From Flammeovirgaceae bacterium (GTDB lineage Bacteria > Bacteroidota > Bacteroidia > Cytophagales > Cyclobacteriaceae): a DNA stretch of 10,360 nucleotides. Where the stretch lies: contig JAKEEN010000007.1 of the NCBI GenBank assembly GCA_022616575.1, forward strand, positions 1 to 10,360, in the 5' to 3' direction. Position numbers and translations under genes: made by a program. This document shows positions 1-5,226 of the stretch, one piece after another (position 1 is the first letter of the stretch; the number at the start of each line of letters is the position of its first letter). Under the pieces are notes generated by a model, which searched no databases, was not told the DNA's origin, and saw only the letters and a program-made list of their open reading frames with translations.

Positions 1-913
1 CACCTAACATGCCATACATGCTGGACCTTGCAGTTCCTTTGCCACCTAAAACATATTGGTTTACTCTTTTTACAACCAGTTGATGGTCTTCTATCGCAAA
101 GAGCCTCACACCAAGATTTCTTATGCAATACTCAAGAACACGGTGTTTCAGCCTGAAAAATTCACTTGTACCATGCGTTGATTCACCAAGAGCAATAATC
201 CTTGCGTTACCTACCAATGATTTAAAAGCATTAAGGTCGTCATCATTTGATTGTGTATTTGAATCCGAAACATCAACACTTACTAGGGGATAAGAGTTGT
301 TATTGAGCCACTCCAGTTGCTTTTTGGTAAATGGTAGGGAGATTTCAAGCTCTTGCTTTCTTTTATCGTTAACTAATAATGAAAAATTATCGAACCATGC
401 GGTGCCTGTACCTTCATGTCGAACGGTTAAATAAATTGATGTTATTTTATCTGGGAGCTTTGCATTTACTGACAACCTGACCCAATCCGTTGAATTGTTA
501 ATAGATTTACTCGTTGTTTCTACCGTATCTTTATTTGAAATACAGAGTAAAGAGTAGCTTGCTTCACCTATCAATTCACTTGTTTTAATCCATCCTTCAA
601 TAACTAATGTTTTATGTTGCAACTCGTACGGTTCAAGTGTAAAAGCCAATACCTGCTCTCCTGTCCTTAAAGTTGCATCCATTTTCAAACTGTACTCACC
701 ATGACTTTTGACTACACTATCTAATGACACATTTGTTTCAGAATCAGTCATAAAATCCCAGCCCCAAGGCCTTGATATACCTTCGATGCTCTTTTTCTCG
801 AAATCAAGATTTAAAGCTTGTTGGGCTTTCGTTTGAATAGAAGAAATGAATAATAGAAAAATGAATAGCCGTGGTGAACTCACACAAGACTGTTTATCTA
901 TAGGTATGTTCAT
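1..913 (-). CDS. Exported erythromycin-esterase-family protein, C-terminus cut by window edge
   Basis: The first 304 residues are visible and the gene runs off the left edge. Residues 1-31 look like a signal peptide (hydrophobic FIFLLFISS, then TKAQ), so export to the periplasm or surface is expected. Residues about 32-182 look like a beta-sandwich, ending in a TAWFDNFSLL strand typical of carbohydrate-binding-like domains. The esterase domain begins near residue 195 and carries the family signature GESTHGTSEFF at 243-253. E244 and H247 match the essential Glu and His of EreA/EreB, and E275 in LFAIED lies 31 residues after E244, as in the characterised enzymes. The family includes enzymes that open macrolide lactones, but most environmental members have unknown substrates, so resistance is not implied. 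The ATG at 911-913 is chosen because it precedes the signal peptide. It is the last gene of the minus-strand run, 70 bp after the VOC gene. Confidence 0.85.
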   Translation of the reverse strand, partial: MNIPIDKQSCVSSPRLFIFLLFISSIQTKAQQALNLDFEKKSIEGISRPWGWDFMTDSETNVSLDSVVKSHGEYSLKMDATLRTGEQVLAFTLEPYELQHKTLVIEGWIKTSELIGEASYSLLCISNKDTVETTSKSINNSTDWVRLSVNAKLPDKITSIYLTVRHEGTGTAWFDNFSLLVNDKRKQELEISLPFTKKQLEWLNNNSYPLVSVDVSDSNTQSNDDDLNAFKSLVGNARIIALGESTHGTSEFFRLKHRVLEYCIRNLGVRLFAIEDHQLVVKRVNQYVLGGKGTARSSMYGMLG

Positions 914-983
914 GTTTTCTTGATTTAGAAGTTACATTATGACGAACAAAGTATCATTGGGGAGACAAAAAAACTGACTTAGG

Positions 984-1346
984 CTAGTTAATTTCTTGAC
1001 CGAACTGAAGCATGCAGCCATTGTTATCATAAATAGCAAATTCTTTCATTCCGTAGTCGAAAGTCTTAAGCTCATAACACACTATAGTCTTATCCTTTAA
1101 TTTACACCAGATTTCCTCCACATTGTCGGTTTTGAAATATATTGAACCCGTAAGGCAAGGCTCTTCAAAATTCTCGTGGTCATTGGGAGTTGAAAGCATA
1201 ATACGGACTTCATCCTTGACAAGGGAGGCCCAACCCCAACCCTCAACAAAATTCTCACATTGAAATCCCAGGACGTTAACGTAGAAATCAATTGTGTCCC
1301 TGATATTGGTAGTGATCAGCATTGGCGTAGCCTTCAGTAACTGCAT
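984..1346 (-). CDS. VOC superfamily (glyoxalase / bleomycin-resistance type) protein
   Basis: This is a 120-residue single-domain cytoplasmic protein of the vicinal-oxygen-chelate fold. The opening KATPMLITTNIRDTIDFY followed by VLGF (residues 6-28) and the closing FAIYDNNGCMLQFGQ (103-117) are the usual first and last strands of glyoxalase/bleomycin-resistance/dioxygenase proteins. The length fits two paired beta-alpha-beta-beta-beta modules. The position where metal-dependent members carry a Glu near the end is Gln114 here, and the first strand has Met instead of His or Glu. I therefore infer a ligand-binding or non-canonical member rather than a classical glyoxalase. The substrate cannot be read from the sequence. 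It lies 89 bp downstream of the TfoX-like gene and 70 bp upstream of the Ere-like gene on the same strand, and no strong terminator was seen on either side. Confidence 0.85.
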   Translation of the reverse strand: MQLLKATPMLITTNIRDTIDFYVNVLGFQCENFVEGWGWASLVKDEVRIMLSTPNDHENFEEPCLTGSIYFKTDNVEEIWCKLKDKTIVCYELKTFDYGMKEFAIYDNNGCMLQFGQEIN

Positions 1347-1435
1347 TACGTATCTGTTAGTTTATCTGTAATAAGGAATATCCCAACAGCCCGCTGCCTT
1401 CTCTTCCTTTCATTTTGTAGACTAATTTCATAGAA

Positions 1436-1792
1436 TTATTTTCTAGTCTTTTTTGGTTTTAAGCTGCTCACGTAAGTAAAGCCTATTGCAAAGTACTTCG
1501 TGATTTCCTTAGGATTAGCGAAAAGACTTTCGGGGACTAAAACATATTCCTTTAAAACTGCCCCGTGAGCCTCACACAACTTTGTTTTGAATTTAGCAAT
1601 GAACTGATCTCTTTCCTTTGTTGGAAGCCTTAGCCCTAGATTACCTTCTTTATCAAGAAAGGAAAACATATGTCCATTATGTGAAGTGTACGGCATTGTT
1701 GCACCTTTCAACTCAACTTTAGGCACTGTCTCAATAATTTTTTTGTACAGTTCCATTTTATCGAAAGGAATATTGTTGTTTTTTACTGTCAT
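1436..1792 (-). CDS. Small conserved protein, TfoX/Sxy N-terminal-like
   Basis: This is a 118-residue soluble protein without signal peptide or membrane segment. The pattern KGATMPYTSHNGHMFSFLDK (29-48), then LGLRLPTKERDQF (52-64), and the basic end YVSSLKPKKTRK (107-118) resemble small Bacteroidota proteins related to the TfoX N-terminal or MmcQ/YjbR-like fold. These proteins have a short five-stranded sheet, and an F-x-F-L-D turn marks the first hairpin. TfoX itself is a competence regulator in Proteobacteria, but most short homologues elsewhere have no known role, and I infer none. It begins 114 bp downstream of the dioxygenase stop and ends 89 bp before the VOC start, so it could be cotranscribed with either. 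It would otherwise be called hypothetical. The reading frame is clean and well sized. Confidence 0.65.
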   Translation of the reverse strand: MTVKNNNIPFDKMELYKKIIETVPKVELKGATMPYTSHNGHMFSFLDKEGNLGLRLPTKERDQFIAKFKTKLCEAHGAVLKEYVLVPESLFANPKEITKYFAIGFTYVSSLKPKKTRK

Positions 1793-1906
1793 ATTGTTTT
1801 TTCTTATAGTACCGAAAATCCACTCATGCCATAGTCATATTCTACAGTTGACTGCATTCTGTTATCGCATGCTTAAGCTCTATAAAGTACATTGCATATG
1901 AGATTT

Positions 1907-2521
1907 TTATTTGTAATCAGGAATGTTCCTGCCAAGAAAAATATCGCGGTAACACTGCAATTCTCCCTTATCATTCGTGGTTAAACGGATAACCCCATTG
2001 CCGCCTCTGCCTCTCATCTGATCAATTCGCGTTTGCGTTAGACGAGTATCACCTTCAAATAGGTAATCCCCGATCCAATATTCTTGTTTATCGGGTTCTT
2101 TGATAATCACATGAATATGCGCTGCATCACGACCGCTTGGATAGTGACCTGGTTTGCAGGTGACAAAGCTGTACTTGCCATCTTGCCCTGTTTTAACCCA
2201 AGATCTGTTATAGCCATGTTCTTTGGCCATACCCTTTTCTTTTCCTTTGGTTGGGTATTTACCTTTTTCATTGGTGTGATAAATGTAAATGATAACTCCG
2301 GGGGCGGGAGTGATACCATCTGGTTTAAAGGCCGTACCAGAAACAATCATTTTGTTTTTACAGCCTTCACGATAAACGGGAAGTGTATCGGTAGCCATCA
2401 GTTCTTTGCTACGATCATATTCATACAAGCCTTTGCAATCCTCACACAATCTATCTTGCCCGTTAGAATCATAGCCAATAATAAATAGAAAGGCGACCAG
2501 TACGATTGAACAATATTTCAT
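1907..2521 (-). CDS. Secreted intradiol ring-cleavage dioxygenase-like protein
   Basis: This is a 204-residue protein of the catechol 1,2- / protocatechuate 3,4-dioxygenase fold (Dioxygenase_C). Residues 1-22 form a signal peptide ending in NGQ, so the enzyme should act outside the cytoplasm. The beta-sandwich starts near residue 57 (KMIVSGTAFKPDG) and includes PAPGVIIYIYHT (73-83). The four non-haem Fe(III) ligands of the family can be placed at Tyr89 (GKYP), Tyr127 (GHYP), His135 and His137 (AAHIHV). The known reaction is oxygen insertion between the two hydroxyl-bearing carbons of a catechol, giving a muconate. The substrate of these exported Bacteroidota forms is unknown. Cys26, Cys29, Cys54, Cys122 and Cys190 could form disulfides after export. 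A 47-bp relic of a second copy lies at 3497-3543. It is preceded by a 179-bp gap with interlocked inverted repeats. Confidence 0.88.
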   Translation of the reverse strand: MKYCSIVLVAFLFIIGYDSNGQDRLCEDCKGLYEYDRSKELMATDTLPVYREGCKNKMIVSGTAFKPDGITPAPGVIIYIYHTNEKGKYPTKGKEKGMAKEHGYNRSWVKTGQDGKYSFVTCKPGHYPSGRDAAHIHVIIKEPDKQEYWIGDYLFEGDTRLTQTRIDQMRGRGGNGVIRLTTNDKGELQCYRDIFLGRNIPDYK

Positions 2522-2604
2522 TTCGCGTATCAGTTAATTCGAAGAATAGTTGTTTGTTTGCAGAAACAATCTTAGCAGGGTTATAATGATAGTAACTCCC
2601 GAAT

Positions 2605-2644
2605 AAAATCAGCAACATTTCAAACGGGCCTGATTTTGAAATGT
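2605..2644. repeat. Two interlocked inverted repeats between protease and dioxygenase genes
   Basis: Two perfect inverted repeats overlap here. One pairs acatttcaaa (2615-2624) with tttgaaatgt (2635-2644). The other pairs aaaatcag (2605-2612) with ctgatttt (2630-2637). They share 2635-2637, so both full hairpins cannot form together. Read on the minus strand, in the direction of the flanking genes, the arms come in the order 1-2-1'-2' and the second stem ends in a T-rich stretch, like a weak terminator. This could be an attenuator, a pseudoknot or a terminator after the protease gene. The remaining bases of the gap 2522-2700 showed nothing clear. Confidence 0.5.
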
Positions 2645-2700
2645 CATTTAATCCAGAATCACCGAACCCCGCAATTGTTTGAACACGGTGCTTGCAGCCG

Positions 2701-3468
2701 TTAATTCATATTTTTCTTAATCCAGTCCACGTACATTGATACTCTTGTATAATATTCCAGAACTCCATAAACACCTTCTTTCCCATTTGAATTTCTCGTA
2801 CTCTGTCCAGAGCTTATACCGACTATGTAAGTGTCTCCTTGTATATTTATAAATGCTGGTCCGCCACTGTCTCCAGGACCACTGATTCCTTCAAGCTCAG
2901 TTGCTTTGTCCGGATTTGTTTCTGGGTTGTCAAATGTCCATTTTAACCAAAGGTTGGTTGCCTCGTCAACTTTGTTAGTGGCTGCACGAAACTTTCTGTC
3001 ATTTCCTACTATTCCAGTTACCCCATTTCCTGTATCACCTAGCCCTACAATATAAACCAGTTTGCCCAACTCATCTTTTCCAGTATAGATATTAACTATT
3101 TCACCCTCTGTTGATGCTTCATCAATATGAAACAAAGCGATGTCGTATGCTTCATTATCAGCCCAGTTTTCATGAATTATAACTTTGTCTACTCTATGTT
3201 GTTCATCGGCAATAGTGACAAAGTGATTTTCATCTTTGTCCAATTTCTTTTGTATCTCAACTGCGCAATGAGCGGCTGTCAAAACCCAATTATTATGAAT
3301 TAATGTTCCTTCTCCATCGGGCACACTTTTACCAAGATTCAGATGACATATTTTTTTCTCAAATTGTCTTGCAAGATTTTGATAGTCGGTATCACTCTTG
3401 TCATGACGAATTATTATGGTTGGGTAAAAATTCCATAGGAGGAGCAAAAGTGTCATTACTGTTTTCAT
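2701..3468 (-). CDS. Exported chymotrypsin-fold (S1) serine protease
   Basis: This is a 255-residue protein with a hydrophobic N-terminus (MTLLLLLWNFYPTIII) that looks like a signal peptide or anchor. The catalytic triad is complete: His67 in LTAAHC, Asp109 in YDIALF and Ser201 in GPGDSGGP. VYGVLEYYTRVSMYVDWI (233-250) is the usual S1A C-terminal strand and helix. Some features differ from trypsin. The residue six before Ser201 is Ile195 instead of Asp, the cysteine usual near Gly197 is missing, and the partner of Cys68 before the active-site His is absent (GEGTLI). Cleavage after Lys or Arg is therefore not expected. No clear IVGG-type activation site was seen. The reading frame stays open upstream of the ATG for 25 codons into the dioxygenase relic, with no good earlier start. 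The gene sits 81 bp after the first doxX. Confidence 0.9.
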   Translation of the reverse strand: MKTVMTLLLLLWNFYPTIIIRHDKSDTDYQNLARQFEKKICHLNLGKSVPDGEGTLIHNNWVLTAAHCAVEIQKKLDKDENHFVTIADEQHRVDKVIIHENWADNEAYDIALFHIDEASTEGEIVNIYTGKDELGKLVYIVGLGDTGNGVTGIVGNDRKFRAATNKVDEATNLWLKWTFDNPETNPDKATELEGISGPGDSGGPAFINIQGDTYIVGISSGQSTRNSNGKEGVYGVLEYYTRVSMYVDWIKKNMN

Positions 3469-3496
3469 AACTCTAAAATTTTTTAAATGGCTGGCA

Positions 3497-3543
3497 ACAA
3501 AGAGGTACTTGCCATCGTGTCCTGTTTTAATCCAAGATCTGTT
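3497..3543 (-). pseudogene. Relic fragment of an intradiol dioxygenase gene
   Basis: These 47 bases match 2163-2209 inside the intact dioxygenase gene at 42 of 47 positions in the same orientation. In the corresponding frame the fragment reads NRSWIKTGHDGKYLFV, against NRSWVKTGQDGKYSFV (residues 105-120) in the intact protein. Similarity fades at both ends. On one side the doxX stop codon is only 6 bp away; on the other the protease start is 28 bp away. A TGA directly precedes the fragment in its own frame, and no start codon is present, so it is not expressed as a dioxygenase. It is the leftover of a second, diverged copy or of the ancestral neighbour of doxX. Confidence 0.85.
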
Positions 3544-3549
3544 TCATTT

Positions 3550-3960
3550 TCACTTTTGTTTAAATAAACGGTGATCAATTGAATACTTTCCGGGGCCGGC
3601 AACGAGCAATCCAATGAAGGCAAGCATGAATAAGATTGGAGGTTCTTTATCACCGATCTCCAGGTGAGCTTCGTGAACAAACACAACTATCATCATGGTG
3701 AAGATGAGTGGCATTAATGCAAGGCGAGTTAACAAGCCAACGATGAGCAACAGTGAACAGCCAAATTCTGCAAAGGTTACAAGGAACAACGAAGTTGTAC
3801 TCCCCAAGCCTATCGGGTCTGGGAAATCGGATTTGCCACTGACAAGGTCAAACAACTTGCCCAATCCATGCAAAAAAATCATTCCACCAAAAGAAAGGCG
3901 CAACAATAGGATAGACAGGTCAATGTACACGTGTGTGGTTAGAACTTTTTTCAAATTCAT
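3550..3960 (-). CDS. DoxX family membrane protein (first copy)
   Basis: This is a 136-residue integral membrane protein with four predicted helices at about 12-34, 54-78, 80-96 and 108-122. Family marks are LLRLSFGGMIFLHGLGKL (19-36), the second-helix FAEFGCSLLLIVGLLTRLA (63-81) and the end GPGKYSID (122-129). DoxX proteins are small quinone- or redox-linked membrane proteins. A mycobacterial member works with a thiosulfate sulfurtransferase and superoxide dismutase in an oxidative-stress complex, but the role in Bacteroidota is unknown. The gene starts 25 bp after the araC-type gene stop on the same strand, so the two are very likely cotranscribed. Directly after its stop lies the dioxygenase relic, which suggests the neighbour was once a dioxygenase gene. 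It is a paralogue of the plus-strand DoxX at 7899-8372, sharing the G-x-G-x-x-SID tail. Confidence 0.9.
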   Translation of the reverse strand: MNLKKVLTTHVYIDLSILLLRLSFGGMIFLHGLGKLFDLVSGKSDFPDPIGLGSTTSLFLVTFAEFGCSLLLIVGLLTRLALMPLIFTMMIVVFVHEAHLEIGDKEPPILFMLAFIGLLVAGPGKYSIDHRLFKQK

Positions 3961-3985
3961 GGATTAAGATATTTATATGGATCGT

Positions 3986-4918
3986 TTATGCGGCCAGGCC
4001 TTCCTTAGCATACTCGCTTGGCGGAACACCCGTATAGCGTTTGAAAAGTTTACTGAAAGAAGCAATATCTTCGAAACCCACTTTTCTACACACTTCAGAT
4101 ACGCCATAAGACCTCGATAAAAGAACTTTTGCTTCCTTAATTCTTCTTTGTGTAATATACTGATGAGGTGTTGCCTTAAAGTATTGCTTAAAAAGCCTGA
4201 GAAGGTAGTAAGGGTTAAGTGCTGCGAGGTCAGCAAGGTTTTTTAAGGATAACTCATTGGCATAACAAGAGTCGATATAGTCTTTTACAAGATGTAGTCT
4301 TTTATACAGCTCAAGCCTTGTCGTAGATTTTATTGCTTCAAATTTCTGAATGGAAGAGCTCAACCCTTTTTGTGTTTGAAGCATTTCAGTTAACAGGTCA
4401 TGCAAGAAGTAGTTGATTACTTCTTTGTCGTGTTTGAATGCATTTGTAAGGGGTAAAATTTTATTGAGGTAACGGTCAATTACCACATTATATGAATGCG
4501 TGTTTTCGAGAAATTCAAAATTGAATGGAACCGCCCTCTCACGTTCTAATGGATTGCTGAAACTGTCAGCGACTTCATTACAGAATGACGGTGAAAAATT
4601 GATTGTTACAGATACAATTTCAGTATCGAAATCTTTTTGAGATTGTGGAACATATACGAAATAATCACGGTCGGCATTCAATAAAAGGGATTTTCCACGA
4701 CTTACCGTGTACACAGAGTTATCAGTTTCATAAACGAGTTTACCAGAAAGCATGGCTTTAATAGAAAGGGGGTTCCATCTTTTTGAATGATAGTTCTTCT
4801 GTAGGCTGCATACAGAAATAACATTTGCCTGATTGTGTTTCTTCAACCAATCACTTTTAGGCAGGTAATCTGACTTAGCGGATTTGCACTCCAATAGCTG
4901 TATTGTAGAGTCATGCAT
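3986..4918 (-). CDS. AraC family transcriptional regulator
   Basis: This is a 310-residue cytoplasmic DNA-binding regulator. Residues 1-200 form a poorly conserved sensing domain with a cupin-like stretch (SGKLVYETDN to SLLLNADRDYFVYVP, 58-91). Residues about 203-305 are the AraC/XylS double helix-turn-helix. The first HTH is around SLKNLADLAALNPYYLLRLF (224-243), followed by TPHQYITQRRIKEAKVLL (250-267). The second is around GVSEVCRKVGFEDIASFSKL (272-291), then FKRYTGVPPSEY (292-303). The ligand cannot be deduced. It heads the run of minus-strand genes, with doxX 25 bp downstream. Upstream, at 4994-4981, is a copy of the TCAAyTTTsrCCAA motif also found before the FtsX permease and the second doxX. 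Autoregulation plus control of those two genes is my inference. Confidence 0.93.
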   Translation of the reverse strand: MHDSTIQLLECKSAKSDYLPKSDWLKKHNQANVISVCSLQKNYHSKRWNPLSIKAMLSGKLVYETDNSVYTVSRGKSLLLNADRDYFVYVPQSQKDFDTEIVSVTINFSPSFCNEVADSFSNPLERERAVPFNFEFLENTHSYNVVIDRYLNKILPLTNAFKHDKEVINYFLHDLLTEMLQTQKGLSSSIQKFEAIKSTTRLELYKRLHLVKDYIDSCYANELSLKNLADLAALNPYYLLRLFKQYFKATPHQYITQRRIKEAKVLLSRSYGVSEVCRKVGFEDIASFSKLFKRYTGVPPSEYAKEGLAA

Positions 4919-4941
4919 TTTGAATAATCACTTAGTATTAT

Positions 4942-4949
4942 TAAAGATA
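4942..4949 (-). promoter_or_regulatory. Possible -7 box of the araC-type gene
   Basis: On the minus strand this reads TATCTTTA, 7 of 8 to the Bacteroidota consensus TAnnTTTG, 23 bp before the start codon. No convincing -33 TTTG is present at the right distance, as would be expected for an activator-dependent promoter. The shared motif at 4994-4981 ends 31 bp upstream. Confidence 0.35.
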
Positions 4950-4980
4950 CGTATTTGGCAGGTTTTGATTGTTCCTTCGT

Positions 4981-4994
4981 TTGGCGAAAGTTGA
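4981..4994 (-). promoter_or_regulatory. Shared candidate operator, copy 1 (araC)
   Basis: On the minus strand the core reads TCAACTTTCGCCAA, within TTTGTCAACTTTCGCCAA, which agrees at 16 of 18 positions with the copy before the FtsX permease. It ends 62 bp before the araC start codon. A looser second match, TCAAAACCTGCCAA, follows 26 bp later, nearer the gene. The elevated position before the -7 box suits a transcription activator. Confidence 0.5.
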
Positions 4995-5226
4995 CAAATT
5001 ATGTTTTTATGTGACGTCTTGAATAAAATGCTTGATGAAATGCGCATTAGATTGCTTAATTAGCCTACACCTCTCAAGGGTTGCTGGGCTGGAATTTTCA
5101 CTTCAATTCAAGTTACAGATTTCGTTACTAGCTTTAGGCTGCACATTAGTCAAAAAGGAAAAATTTAACCTAAGCCGTTAGCAAATCGAACTGAACTTTA
5201 TTAAAATGTTCAAATAATATCAGTAA
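4995..5226. other. Non-coding gap between FtsX permease and araC promoter
   Basis: Together with 4919-4994 this forms a 308-bp gap. No convincing gene is seen on either strand. Just after the permease stop, 5192-5212 can form a hairpin on the minus strand (TGAAC plus TTT against AAAGTTCA, with one bulged A and loop TAAT), but no T-run follows directly, so it is at best a weak terminator. An 8-bp palindrome, atgcgcat, lies at 5040-5047. The rest holds nothing I can assign. Confidence 0.4.

Noticed and set aside
914..984. A T-run after the VOC stop (TCAGTTTTTTTG on the minus strand) as a terminator
   Set aside because: Only a 4-bp stem can be drawn before it, too weak to call an intrinsic terminator.
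1357..1431. A 24-codon minus-strand frame (MKLVYKMKGR...) between the TfoX-like and VOC genes
   Set aside because: It is short, has no recognisable motif or ribosome site, and could occur by chance in this spacing.
2084..2488. A 134-codon plus-strand open frame opposite the dioxygenase gene
   Set aside because: It lies wholly antisense to a well-supported gene and its translation has no family features.
3483..3686. A 67-codon minus-strand frame ending over the dioxygenase relic and overlapping doxX
   Set aside because: It reads doxX and the relic in the wrong frame. Its similarity to a frame inside the dioxygenase gene only reflects the 47-bp nucleotide repeat.
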